45,893 nucleotides of DNA from DIGJ01 sp031553075 (GTDB lineage Bacteria; Bacillota; Clostridia; Lachnospirales; Lachnospiraceae): positions 1-45,893 of the forward strand of contig JAVBLX010000138.1 of assembly GCA_031553075.1 (NCBI GenBank). Direction: 5' to 3'. A model generated the notes under the pieces. It searched no databases and was not told the DNA's origin. It saw nothing but the letters and a program-made list of their open reading frames with translations. This document shows, one piece after another, positions 32,477 to 41,767 of the stretch; within the stretch, counting starts at the first letter, position 1, and the number at the start of each line of letters is the position of its first letter. The translations under genes were made by a program, and so were the position numbers.

Positions 32477-35095
32477 TTAATTATTTAACGCTGCCTGTGC
32501 CGCTGCAAGTCTTGCAATTGGTACTCTAAATGGTGAGCAGGAAACATAGCTCAAACCAATCTTGTGGCAGAATTCAACGGTTGATGGATCTCCACCGTGC
32601 TCTCCACAGATACCAAGTTTAATCTCAGGTCTGGTCTTTCTACCTTTTTCAACTGCCATTTTAACAAGCTGTCCAACACCGTCCTGGTCAAGTCTTGCGA
32701 ATGGGTCTGATTCGTAAATCTTGTTTGCATAGTATGCATCTAAGAATTTACCAGCATCATCACGAGAGAAACCAAAGGTCATCTGGGTTAAATCGTTTGT
32801 ACCAAATGAGAAGAATTCTGCTTCTTCTGCAATTTCATCGGCAAGAAGAGCTGCTCTTGGGATCTCAATCATAGTACCTACGTGATATTCGAAGCTAACG
32901 CCTGTTTCTTTGATAACAGCTTCTACTGTATCAACTACGAACTGTTTTACAAACTGTAATTCGCGTTTTTCTCCAACCAATGGAATCATGATTTCTGGAA
33001 CAACAGTGAATTTACCAGCTTTGATTACTTCAACGGCTGCTTCTGCAATTGCTCTTGCCTGCATTTCAGCGATTTCTGGGTAAGTTACGTCAAGACGGCA
33101 ACCTCTGTGACCCATCATAGGGTTGAATTCATGTAAGCCCTCTACGGTTGCTTTAATCTCTTCAAAGGTAATACCCATTTCTGCTGCTAATTCTTTCATG
33201 TCATCTTCCTGGGTTGGTACAAATTCATGAAGTGGAGGATCAAGAAGACGAACGGTCATTGGTTTTCCTTCCAATACTTCGTACATAGCCTTGAAGTCAC
33301 CTCTTTGGTAAGGAATCAGTTCAGCCAATGCCTCTTTTCTTCCTTCTACGGTTTTAGAAAGAATCATCTTTCTGATTGCTTTAATTCTTTCGCCTTCAAA
33401 GAACATATGCTCTGTACGGCAAAGACCAACACCTTCTGCACCAAATTTAACTGCATTAGCAACATCGGCAGGAGTATCTGCATTGGTTCTAACTTTTAAG
33501 GTTCTGAATTCATCAGCCCACTGCATAATGGTATCAAAGTTACCGCTGATGGTAGCTTCTACGGTTGGGATATCGCCAATGTAGATTTTACCGGTAGAAC
33601 CATCAAGAGAAATGTAATCTCCTTCTTTTACGGTCTGTCCAGCGATGGTGAAGTATTTTTCTTCTTCTTTGATATTTAAGTCGCCACATCCGGATACACA
33701 AGCAGTTCCCATACCACGAGCAACAACGGCTGCGTGAGATGTCATACCACCACGAGCGGTCAGAATACCTTCTGATGCATGCATACCTTCGATATCTTCT
33801 GGTGAAGTCTCAAGACGAACAAGGATAACTCTGTCACCTGCCTGATGAGCCTTAGTCGCTTCATCTGCGGTGAAGTATACCTTACCAGCTGCTGCACCTG
33901 GAGATGCTGGAAGTGCTCCTCCTACTGGAGTTGCTGCTTTCAGAGCGGCTGGGTCAAATGCTGGGTGTAATAACTGATCTAAAGATTTAGCGTCAATTCT
34001 CTTAACTGCTTCTTCTTTTGTGATTTTGCCTTCGTTCACCAAATCAACTGCGATTTGAAGAGCGGCTGGGCCTGTTCTCTTACCACTTCTTGTCTGTAAG
34101 AAGTATAATTTTGTATCTTCAATGGTAAATTCCATATCCTGCATATCTTTGTAATGATCTTCTAAAAGATTTGCAATTCTCATAAACTCTTTGTATGCTT
34201 CAGGCATATCTTCTTCCAGTCTTGTGATTGGAAGTGGAGTTCTAATACCAGCTACAACGTCTTCACCCTGTGCGTTGATTAAGTATTCACCATAAATCTT
34301 AGCTTCTCCTGTAGATGGGTTACGAGTAAATGCAACACCTGTTCCAGAAGTATCTCCCATGTTACCAAATACCATAGCCTGAACGTTTACAGCAGTTCCC
34401 CAGTTTCCAGGGATGTCATTCATTCTTCTATAGTAGATAGCACGTGGGTTGTCCCATGAACGGAATACCGCTTTTACTGCTTCCATTAATTGAACCTTTG
34501 GATCCTGTGGGAATTCTTCGCCCATTTTTTCTTTATAGATAGCCTTATATTTTGCGATAACTTCTTTTAAATCTTCTGCAGTTAAGTCGGTATCATATTT
34601 TGCACCCTTTGCTTCTTTGATTTCATCTAAGATACCTTCGAAGAAAGTTTTGCTCATTTCCATAACTACGTCAGAGAACATCTGGATAAATCTTCTGTAT
34701 GAGTCATACGCAAATCTTGGGTTGCCGGTCTTTGCAGCAAAGCCTTCTACTGCTACGTCGTTTAAACCAAGATTTAAGATCGTGTCCATCATACCTGGCA
34801 TGGAAGCTCTTGCTCCGGAACGAACAGATACTAATAATGGATCTTCGGTATCACCGAATTTCTTTCCCTGGATTGCCTCCAGTTCTGCGATTGCATCAAA
34901 GATTTGTCCTTGGATTTCATCTGTAACCATTTTTCCGCTTGTGTAATAATCAGTACAAGCTTCGGTTGTTACAGTAAAGCCTTGAGGGATTGGTAAACCT
35001 AAGTTAGTCATTTCGGCTAAGTTGGCACCTTTTCCGCCAAGAAGGTTTTTCATATCTGCTTTTCCTTCTTTAAACAAATAAACCCATTTTGCCAT
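32477..35095 (-). CDS. ppdK: Pyruvate, phosphate dikinase
   Basis: This 872-residue enzyme interconverts pyruvate, ATP and phosphate with phosphoenolpyruvate, AMP and pyrophosphate, a key step in anaerobic glycolysis. The nucleotide domain starts KWVYLFKEGKADMKNLLGGK, the phosphohistidine domain carries the swinging His in GGMTSHAAVVARGMG (near residue 455), and the PEP domain includes GEHGGDPSTVEFCHKIGL. Length equals the family norm. AGGAGG precedes the start and a strong terminator follows. The last 12 codons are part of the direct repeat also found at 30759. Confidence 0.98.
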   Translation of the reverse strand: MAKWVYLFKEGKADMKNLLGGKGANLAEMTNLGLPIPQGFTVTTEACTDYYTSGKMVTDEIQGQIFDAIAELEAIQGKKFGDTEDPLLVSVRSGARASMPGMMDTILNLGLNDVAVEGFAAKTGNPRFAYDSYRRFIQMFSDVVMEMSKTFFEGILDEIKEAKGAKYDTDLTAEDLKEVIAKYKAIYKEKMGEEFPQDPKVQLMEAVKAVFRSWDNPRAIYYRRMNDIPGNWGTAVNVQAMVFGNMGDTSGTGVAFTRNPSTGEAKIYGEYLINAQGEDVVAGIRTPLPITRLEEDMPEAYKEFMRIANLLEDHYKDMQDMEFTIEDTKLYFLQTRSGKRTGPAALQIAVDLVNEGKITKEEAVKRIDAKSLDQLLHPAFDPAALKAATPVGGALPASPGAAAGKVYFTADEATKAHQAGDRVILVRLETSPEDIEGMHASEGILTARGGMTSHAAVVARGMGTACVSGCGDLNIKEEEKYFTIAGQTVKEGDYISLDGSTGKIYIGDIPTVEATISGNFDTIMQWADEFRTLKVRTNADTPADVANAVKFGAEGVGLCRTEHMFFEGERIKAIRKMILSKTVEGRKEALAELIPYQRGDFKAMYEVLEGKPMTVRLLDPPLHEFVPTQEDDMKELAAEMGITFEEIKATVEGLHEFNPMMGHRGCRLDVTYPEIAEMQARAIAEAAVEVIKAGKFTVVPEIMIPLVGEKRELQFVKQFVVDTVEAVIKETGVSFEYHVGTMIEIPRAALLADEIAEEAEFFSFGTNDLTQMTFGFSRDDAGKFLDAYYANKIYESDPFARLDQDGVGQLVKMAVEKGRKTRPEIKLGICGEHGGDPSTVEFCHKIGLSYVSCSPFRVPIARLAAAQAALNN
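32487..32518. repeat. Right direct repeat: ppdK 3' end
   Basis: This 32-bp segment is the genuine end of ppdK and matches the left copy at 30759-30790 at 29 of 32 positions. The two copies are about 1.73 kb apart, with the AbiE pair between them. It is a possible attachment site for the insertion. Confidence 0.75.
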
Positions 35096-35128
35096 TTTGA
35101 TATTTCCTCCTAATTTTAATTACATATT

Positions 35129-35162
35129 TGACTGCCTGTCCGACCGTGGTCAGCGCCAGTCA
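35129..35162. promoter_or_regulatory. Inverted repeat in the ppdK 5' leader
   Basis: TGACTG (35129-35134) pairs with CAGTCA (35157-35162), enclosing GACC/GGTC. It lies about 35 nt upstream of the ppdK start, downstream of a TACAAT-like -10 box near 35173-35178. It may be an operator or a 5' UTR hairpin. Confidence 0.5.
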
Positions 35163-35305
35163 CTCCATGATATTGTAGCATATTTCACCTTTAAAGAAAA
35201 GCACTTTTTTCCAGTATTCCCAAATATTCCAATCCTTATCGCAATGCTGGAATAGTGCAAGAAAATCTTCTGCATTCATGTACTTTTAGTTTATCCAAAG
35301 AAATA

Positions 35306-37294
35306 TTATTTAAGCTTAAATATGGAAAGCTGTTCCTTTAAATCACTGGCATGATTACGAAGTACTTCTGATTGCTCGTTCATGGAACCACCTGCTTTTT
35401 CACACTCATCTGCGGAAACACTGGTTTGTTTCACTGCTTCCTGCACTCTCTGCACTTCATAAGTGATATTTTGAATAGCCGTAAACTGGGACTGGGTGGA
35501 GGATGTAATATTGCTGATTTTTTCATAGTTCATCCTTACACCACTCACGATTCCCTGCAAGGCCTGAGCCGTTTCCTTTGCCAATGCACTTCCCTGTTTT
35601 GCCTTTTCCATTGAATCCTCAATTAAATCCTGTGAACTGCCAACTGCCTGCGCACACTTGGTGGCAAGCTCACCAACCTCACCAGCTACCACAGCAAAGC
35701 CTCTACCAGCTTCTCCTGCACGGGCTGCCTCGATTGCTGCATTAAGTGCCAGCAGATTCGTCTGGTCTGCGATTTCACTAATATCTGCGATGACACTGCC
35801 GATGGCCTGACTGGCTTTATTTATTTCATCCACTGCAGCAAGCATATTGGTCATCTTTTTCTGTCCCTCTTCTGCTTCACGGATAATTTTATTAATTTCT
35901 TCCAAAGCCTGTCTGGCTAATTCATCATTACTTTGAGTCAGATTATGTACTTCATTGGTTGATACCGAAAGACTTTCGGTCATGGTCTTCTGTTCATCTA
36001 CACTGTCAATTAAGTTTTTACTGATTTCTGCCATTTTTTCCGAATTTCTGGCAACGGTTTCTGAACTGCTCCGCACTTCCTCGGCTGTGCGATTTATATT
36101 CATCAGAGTAACATTATTGCTTTCCAGCATTTTTGAAATGGCTTTATTCATACTGTCCTTCTCAGAACGAATGGATACCTGCATACTCAAATCTCCGGAT
36201 GCAATTTCTTCCATACATGCAGCATTGTTCTTTGTGGCAGCAACCACACTACGAAAGGCTTTTGAAAATCTTCCCACCTCATCATCGGTTTCCATTGGAA
36301 GGGTTACATTTGTATCCCCTGATGCGAAAACGTCTGCTGCTTCCACCATCGCCTTCAGTGGTAATGCAACAAATCTTTTTATCAGAATGGCAACAATAAA
36401 TACCGCCGCCCCAACAAATACAATCGTTAATGCCAGACTGATTAACAACTGCTTCAAAAAAACATCATTAATATTGTGAGTTGGAAGAACACCACAAATA
36501 ATCCAATCCGTACCTTCTACCGATGCTGCCATAAAGTAGCTTGAGATACCATCATAATCCTTCAGCTTGACCATTTTTGTATCTTCTAAGCTCACAAGCT
36601 GTATATATTCTCCATTGCCTACTTCCTTCAGATTATAGATTTTATCTGGTGTCGGCTGCAAATCTTCATTTTTATGAAAATAAATATCACCATCTGTACA
36701 CAGAAGCATATTATAAGCATCCTCTGCCAATTTATATGATGCGATGGTTTCCATTATTTCATTGAAAAATATATCAACTGCAACTACAAAATCGACTGCA
36801 CCATCCTTTGTATTTGCATAGGCAACGGTCGCACACATCTGCTTTGTCATAGCGTCCAGATAGGGCTTGGTAATCACTATCTTTCCTGGTGTCTGCGCAG
36901 CTAAAACATACCATTCCCGCTCGGTTGCAACCCAGCCTTCATCCGGTATCCATTCACTTCCAAAGTATGCCCGATTGTCAGAAAAACCAACAAATATATC
37001 ACTGGTCTCAGGATGATTTGCAAACATATCCACCAACATCTTCTGTATGGTGTCTCCATCTTCTATCCCTGTAGAGGTGATCGTATCTGACAAAGTAGCC
37101 AGAACACTTCCTAACCCGGAATTAAACTCTACAATTTTGTTACTGGCTAAGGTTAGCTGAGAATGACAGTTTTTAAGAGTTTCCTCCTGAATACTCCTGG
37201 TGGAAATCACACTTAATACTGCGGATATACTCAACGTGGAAATAAAAATAATGAGTGAAACTGCAATAATGATTTTTTTACTAATAGACTTCAT
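35306..37294 (-). CDS. Methyl-accepting chemotaxis protein with dCache sensor
   Basis: This 662-residue receptor starts at the ATG at 37294, where GGGGAGG is well placed; an in-frame ATG at 37330 lacks this. Order: membrane helix (IIIAVSLIIFISTLSISAV), an extracellular dCache-like domain with YFGSEWIPDEGWVATEREWY, a second helix (LALTIVFVGAAVFIVAILI), HAMP, and the signalling hairpin with EIADQTNLLALNAAIEAARA and GRGFAVVAGEVGELA. It senses a small ligand, of unknown nature, and controls CheA. The gene stands alone between ppdK and glyS. Confidence 0.96.
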   Translation of the reverse strand: MKSISKKIIIAVSLIIFISTLSISAVLSVISTRSIQEETLKNCHSQLTLASNKIVEFNSGLGSVLATLSDTITSTGIEDGDTIQKMLVDMFANHPETSDIFVGFSDNRAYFGSEWIPDEGWVATEREWYVLAAQTPGKIVITKPYLDAMTKQMCATVAYANTKDGAVDFVVAVDIFFNEIMETIASYKLAEDAYNMLLCTDGDIYFHKNEDLQPTPDKIYNLKEVGNGEYIQLVSLEDTKMVKLKDYDGISSYFMAASVEGTDWIICGVLPTHNINDVFLKQLLISLALTIVFVGAAVFIVAILIKRFVALPLKAMVEAADVFASGDTNVTLPMETDDEVGRFSKAFRSVVAATKNNAACMEEIASGDLSMQVSIRSEKDSMNKAISKMLESNNVTLMNINRTAEEVRSSSETVARNSEKMAEISKNLIDSVDEQKTMTESLSVSTNEVHNLTQSNDELARQALEEINKIIREAEEGQKKMTNMLAAVDEINKASQAIGSVIADISEIADQTNLLALNAAIEAARAGEAGRGFAVVAGEVGELATKCAQAVGSSQDLIEDSMEKAKQGSALAKETAQALQGIVSGVRMNYEKISNITSSTQSQFTAIQNITYEVQRVQEAVKQTSVSADECEKAGGSMNEQSEVLRNHASDLKEQLSIFKLK

Positions 37295-37503
37295 AATATC
37301 CTCCCCTGATTCGGTTTTATATTGCGTCATAAAATACTGCTCAATATTACTATTTTTCTAGAATTATATCACACGAGTTCGAATATGTCCATTTTGTTTT
37401 TCCCTTTTTAATTAAATAAACCATTCGTTTCGTAAACTTCTCAAACAATATCACTTTTTGTCAATAGTTTACACGCCACATACTAATGAAAATATTCTTA
37501 AGT

Positions 37504-37563
37504 AAAAAAAGACCGCCCTGAAACCATAACCTACATTCTTACAGTTATAATTTCAAGGCAGTC
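37504..37563 (-). terminator. Terminator of glyS
   Basis: GACCGCCCTGAAA and ATAAC (37511-37530) pair with GTTAT and TTTCAAGGCAGTC (37544-37563), with a few mismatches. On the minus strand the stem is followed by seven Ts. It lies 13 bp after the glyS stop. Confidence 0.88.
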
Positions 37564-37575
37564 ACTTAGTTAATC

Positions 37576-38973
37576 TTAATATTCAAATTTCTTTTCAAAA
37601 TATGCTTTCAAGTCAACAATCTTCACTCGTTCCTGCTCCATAGTGTCACGGTCACGAACCGTCACTGCCTGATCTTCCTCTGACTCAAAGTCATAAGTAA
37701 TGCAGAAAGGTGTTCCGATTTCGTCTTGGCGACGATATCTTTTTCCGATATTTCCACGATCGTCAAACTCACAGTTATAGGTCTTGGAAAGCTGTGCATA
37801 AATAGCTTCCGCTCCTTCACTTAACTTTTTGGAAAGTGGCAGCACACCGATTTTTACCGGTGCCAGGGCTGGGTGAAAGCGAAGTACAGTCCGCATATCG
37901 CCGCCTTCCAACTCCTCTTCATCATATGCACCACAAAGAAATGCCAGTGTTACACGATCAGCTCCTAACGATGGCTCTACAACGTAAGGAATATATTTTT
38001 CCTTCTTTTCATCATCAAAGTATTCCATTGGCTCCTTTGACACGTTCTGATGCTGGGTCAAGTCATAATCCGTCCGATCGGCAATTCCCCAAAGCTCACC
38101 CCAGCCAAATGGGAATAAGAACTCAATATCAGTGGTAGCTTTGCTGTAGAAAGAAAGTTCTGCAGCATCATGATCACGAATGCGCATTTCTTCTTCCTTC
38201 ATTCCCAAAGTCTTTAACCAGTCGATACAAAACTGTTTCCAATATGCAAACCACTCTAAATCAGTATCCGGTTCACAGAAAAATTCAAGCTCCATCTGCT
38301 CAAATTCACGGGTACGGAAGGTAAAGTTTCCTGGTGTGATTTCATTACGGAAGGATTTACCAATTTGACCGATTCCAAAAGGAATTTTCTTACGAGAGGT
38401 TCTTTGTACATTCTTGAAGTTTACAAAAATACCCTGAGCGGTTTCTGGTCTTAAATATACCACGTTTTTGGCATCTTCGGTCACACCCTGGAAGGTCTTG
38501 AACATCAGGTTAAACTGACGGATATCCGTAAAGTTATGTTTTCCACAGGTTGGACATGAAATGTTCTTTTCTTCGATGTAATTTTTCATTTCTTCGTTTG
38601 ACCAAGAATCTACACTACCTTCAATGACAATGCCATTTTCTTGCATATAGTCTTCAATGATTTTATCAGCACGAAAACGTTCGTGACATTCTTTACAGTC
38701 CATTAATGGATCGGAGAAACCACCTAAATGCCCGGAAGCTACCCAGGTCTGGGGGTTCATTAAAATAGCACAGTCAACACCAACATTATATGGGTTTTCT
38801 TGAATAAATTTTTGCCACCATGCTTTTTTTACGTTATTTTTCAGCTCTACACCCAAATTGCCGTAGTCCCATGTATTAGCAAGTCCTCCGTAAATTTCTG
38901 AACCTGGATATACAAATCCTCTGGCCTTTGCCAATGCAACGATTTTTTCCATAGTCTTTTCCATACTTGTCAT
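37576..38973 (-). CDS. glyS: Glycyl-tRNA synthetase, single-chain (dimeric) type
   Basis: This 465-residue class II synthetase charges tRNA-Gly. It shows ARGFVYPGSEIYGGLANTWD at the N terminus, a zinc-like Cys set (CKECHERF and CPTCGKH), class II motif 2 (SFRNEITPGNFTFRTREFEQ) and motif 3 (GADRVTLAFLCGAY), then an anticodon-binding domain with VKIGVLPL. The alternative start three codons in is possible because the GGGAG site is close to the first ATG. It follows a lipoprotein gene by 9 bp and ends at a strong terminator. Confidence 0.97.
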   Translation of the reverse strand: MTSMEKTMEKIVALAKARGFVYPGSEIYGGLANTWDYGNLGVELKNNVKKAWWQKFIQENPYNVGVDCAILMNPQTWVASGHLGGFSDPLMDCKECHERFRADKIIEDYMQENGIVIEGSVDSWSNEEMKNYIEEKNISCPTCGKHNFTDIRQFNLMFKTFQGVTEDAKNVVYLRPETAQGIFVNFKNVQRTSRKKIPFGIGQIGKSFRNEITPGNFTFRTREFEQMELEFFCEPDTDLEWFAYWKQFCIDWLKTLGMKEEEMRIRDHDAAELSFYSKATTDIEFLFPFGWGELWGIADRTDYDLTQHQNVSKEPMEYFDDEKKEKYIPYVVEPSLGADRVTLAFLCGAYDEEELEGGDMRTVLRFHPALAPVKIGVLPLSKKLSEGAEAIYAQLSKTYNCEFDDRGNIGKRYRRQDEIGTPFCITYDFESEEDQAVTVRDRDTMEQERVKIVDLKAYFEKKFEY

Positions 38974-38982
38974 ATCTCCCTT

Positions 38983-39576
38983 TTATTTATAAATAATAAA
39001 TGTGTTTTCCTGGCCTGTGGTATGAACCGAATTGTTGCTTAGCAGGCTGGCATTTGTATAATATTGAATGGTTCCAGGAATCATCACATCGTATTCTTCT
39101 TTAACAACCAATACTTTATATTTGGTCTGGTCTTTCTGGGACTGGATTTCGTTCAACGCAGTTTCTTTTCCATTTACATCAAGGAAGGTATTTGGCAGCA
39201 CAGAACTTACCTCTGCCATTGTGGAGTAATTTCCATCTTCCTCCGTGAGGTTTTTATAATGCTCTATGTTACTATATTTAAATACTGCGCTGGCCACGTT
39301 ATCATTCACCAGGAAGGATTCCATGGTTACTGCGCCTTCGCCTGCTGTACCATTATAATCTGATACAATACCGTTTAAGAATTCTTCCAGCTCCGTTCCA
39401 TTATAATATGCTTTATCCAATGGCTCGACCAATGCCACCTGTACGGCTCCATCTTTATCTATCATAAAAGTATTGGTTTTTAGTTCTCCTGCAACTAAAT
39501 TGACATTCTCTTTTTTACACCCAGATAAAACACAGGAAAACAAGAGACCCAATACAACTATTTTTCTTATTTTCAT
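38983..39576 (-). CDS. Hypothetical lipoprotein
   Basis: This 197-residue protein has a clear lipoprotein signal: KIRKIVVLGLLFSCVLSGC with Cys at position 20. The mature part is Asn/Thr rich with no recognised motif, though the segment MIDKDGAVQVALVEPLDK followed by YYNGTELEEFL recurs in Lachnospiraceae lipoproteins I recall. It is 9 bp upstream of glyS, so probably co-transcribed. Function unknown. Region 39577-39747 downstream of recO holds its promoter and a small direct repeat TACCATTTAA. Confidence 0.8.
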   Translation of the reverse strand: MKIRKIVVLGLLFSCVLSGCKKENVNLVAGELKTNTFMIDKDGAVQVALVEPLDKAYYNGTELEEFLNGIVSDYNGTAGEGAVTMESFLVNDNVASAVFKYSNIEHYKNLTEEDGNYSTMAEVSSVLPNTFLDVNGKETALNEIQSQKDQTKYKVLVVKEEYDVMIPGTIQYYTNASLLSNNSVHTTGQENTFIIYK

Positions 39577-39747
39577 TTCTTTCTCCTTCGCAAACTATCA
39601 ATACAATTCATCAATACTCTTTATTTTAACCGTTATACGCTGGTTTTTCAATCCCAATTTTACTTAAATCCGATTTCACCTTTTTTACCATTTAATACCA
39701 TTTAATACTGCCATTCTACTTGTAACATAAATCTCTTTATAGGACCA

Positions 39748-40491
39748 TCAAGAAAACAGCTCCAGAAACTCCAGGGAATTAAAGTGGTGCCCTACATAAA
39801 GCTTCAAATACTGCTCCATACATACCTTCAATCGCTTTAGTACCTCATCACTCACATGAAAGGTATACAGCTTCTCAACAGGAGTGGCCAGGACAAACTG
39901 CATCGTATATATAGTGGCTTCATCCAGATAAATACCATCCGCTATAGGCTCCTGGCAGTTGTTGCAGACCAGCCCGCCGGCTCTTATATTAAGTAACGCA
40001 CCTGGATGTTCTTTTCCACATTTCACACACTGAAACACCTGGGGAGCTTCCCCATTTAACGCCATCATTTTAAGTTCAAATATGTAACGAATCAGCGGCA
40101 ATGGTATCGTGCCTTTATCCAATGCCCGCAGCGACTGGTACAAAAGCTTAAGCATATCGGTAGCATCCACATTTTCCCGAGTGAGATAATCTGCAAATTC
40201 GCAAAAATAAAAGCCATAATAGGCGCCTTCCAGATTCGCTCTGAGCCCTTCAAAATAAGATGTCACTTCTGCCCCTACCACAGTATAGGAATTTTTTCCC
40301 TGATATACCTGAAAAGTACCAAAAACAAAAGGCTGACTGCATGCCAGCAAGGCGCAGTTTGGTCTTCTTGCGCCTTTGGCAAATGCTGATATTTTTCCTC
40401 TTTCCTTTGTCAGGATGACCAGGCGCTTGTCAAATTCCCCAATAGGCGCCGCTGATAATACCATCCCTGTAACCATCTCCTGGCCGTGCAC
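39748..40491 (-). CDS. recO: DNA repair protein RecO
   Basis: This 247-residue protein loads RecA on gaps with RecF/RecR. The N-terminal OB fold includes VLSAAPIGEFDKRLVILTKE and GKISAFAKGARRPN, and a zinc-binding Cys set appears as CVKCGKEHPGALLN and LVCNNC. A GTG start at 40491 with AAGGTG 6 nt upstream is best. It overlaps the 3' end of yqzL by 62 nt. The order era, yqzL, recO is conserved in Firmicutes. Confidence 0.95.
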   Translation of the reverse strand: MHGQEMVTGMVLSAAPIGEFDKRLVILTKERGKISAFAKGARRPNCALLACSQPFVFGTFQVYQGKNSYTVVGAEVTSYFEGLRANLEGAYYGFYFCEFADYLTRENVDATDMLKLLYQSLRALDKGTIPLPLIRYIFELKMMALNGEAPQVFQCVKCGKEHPGALLNIRAGGLVCNNCQEPIADGIYLDEATIYTMQFVLATPVEKLYTFHVSDEVLKRLKVCMEQYLKLYVGHHFNSLEFLELFS

Positions 40492-40609
40492 TTATGTCAC
40501 CTTCTTTTTCTTCACTTCTCACATTGTTCTCACTGGTACAGGCATAATGCAGATAGGCATCAATACTTCCAGTCTGTTCAAACACTTCCCAATAGTTCAT
40601 ATTCTTCAT
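40430..40609 (-). CDS. yqzL: YqzL family small protein
   Basis: This 59-residue reading frame starts MKNMNYWEVFEQTGSIDAYL. The motif W.VFE.TGSI.AYL.Y is that of YqzL, a small uncharacterised Firmicutes protein normally encoded between era and recO, exactly as here. A GGGGGA site lies 7-8 nt before the ATG. The C-terminal 20 codons overlap the recO start in another frame; this tail looks like an extension of the family and may be poorly conserved. It was too short for usual gene callers. Confidence 0.8.
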   Translation of the reverse strand: MKNMNYWEVFEQTGSIDAYLHYACTSENNVRSEEKEGDISARPGDGYRDGIISGAYWGI

Positions 40610-40714
40610 ATAAAAGTCCCCCTAATTTATTCTTTACTATTAGGTTTGCCATTTTGGGAACTGCTATACTTGCGGAAAAAACTTCTAGTACACAGAAATC
40701 TACGATACGATATA

Positions 40715-41623
40715 CTAATGCAATTCCTTCGGATTATAGCCATAATTTTTCATCAGAAAATCACTATCCCGCCAATCCTTTTTTACCTTTACCCAAAGCT
40801 GCAAATTTACTTTTATATCCAGCAGGTTTTCAATCTCCACTCTGGCATCACTGCCAATGGCCTTTAGCATACTTCCCTGCTTTCCAATAATAATACCTTT
40901 ATGAGAATCTCTCTCACATACAATGGTAGCCTCAATATCCATGATATGACCATGACGTCTGGTCTTCATGGAGTCAATACTAACGGCAATGCCATGAGGA
41001 ATCTCATCGTCCAGCTTCCGAAGTGCCTTTTCCCGAATAAGCTCTGCCACAATCTGTCGCTCCGGCTGATCGGTGATGGTATCTTCATCAAAAAACTGTG
41101 GTCCCTCTTTCAGATATTTAAAAATAGTATCAATCAAATGATCCGTATTCTCCCCTTTTAAAGCCGACACCGGCACGATTTCTGCAAATTCGCAAATATC
41201 CTTATAGGCATTCATAAAGGTAAGAATTTCTTCTTTTTTTACCGTATCAATCTTATTGATTACCAGGATTACCGGTGTTTTGGATTTCTTAAGCTGCTCA
41301 GCAATATGCTGTTCACCTGCTCCAATAAAGGTACTGGGTTCTACCAGCCACAGAACCACATCCACTTCATTTAGGGTTCTCTCTGCTACGGTAACCATAT
41401 ACTCACCCAGCTTATTTTTGGCCTTATGAATACCTGGTGTATCCAGAAATACAATCTGTCCGTTTTCGTCCGTATAAACCGTCTGAATCCGATTTCTGGT
41501 TGTTTGAGGCTTATTGGAGGTAATGGCAATTTTCATGCCGATCAGCTGATTCATCAATGTGGATTTTCCTACATTTGGTCTGCCGATTAAGGTAACAAAG
41601 CCTGACTTAAATTGATTTTCCAT
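40715..41623 (-). CDS. era: GTPase Era
   Basis: This 302-residue GTPase takes part in 30S ribosome maturation. The G domain shows GRPNVGKSTLMNQLIG, DTPGIHKAKNKLGEYM, VINKID, and VSALKGEN. The C-terminal KH domain follows with IVCERDSHKGIIIGKQGSML and KKDWRDSDFL. Length is standard. About 100 bp separate it from yqzL. Essential in most bacteria. Confidence 0.98.
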   Translation of the reverse strand: MENQFKSGFVTLIGRPNVGKSTLMNQLIGMKIAITSNKPQTTRNRIQTVYTDENGQIVFLDTPGIHKAKNKLGEYMVTVAERTLNEVDVVLWLVEPSTFIGAGEQHIAEQLKKSKTPVILVINKIDTVKKEEILTFMNAYKDICEFAEIVPVSALKGENTDHLIDTIFKYLKEGPQFFDEDTITDQPERQIVAELIREKALRKLDDEIPHGIAVSIDSMKTRRHGHIMDIEATIVCERDSHKGIIIGKQGSMLKAIGSDARVEIENLLDIKVNLQLWVKVKKDWRDSDFLMKNYGYNPKELH

Positions 41624-41767
41624 TCTTATTCCTTTCGATTTTCCTTGGTATTCCTGGTTTCATGCAAATCTCAGTTATTCAGAGTTTTGCCGTTCTTATT
41701 TACTGCCTGCTCAATCTGTACATTACAGAGCAGACAATCCCTTATTGCTTTTCTTTCTGCTTTCACA

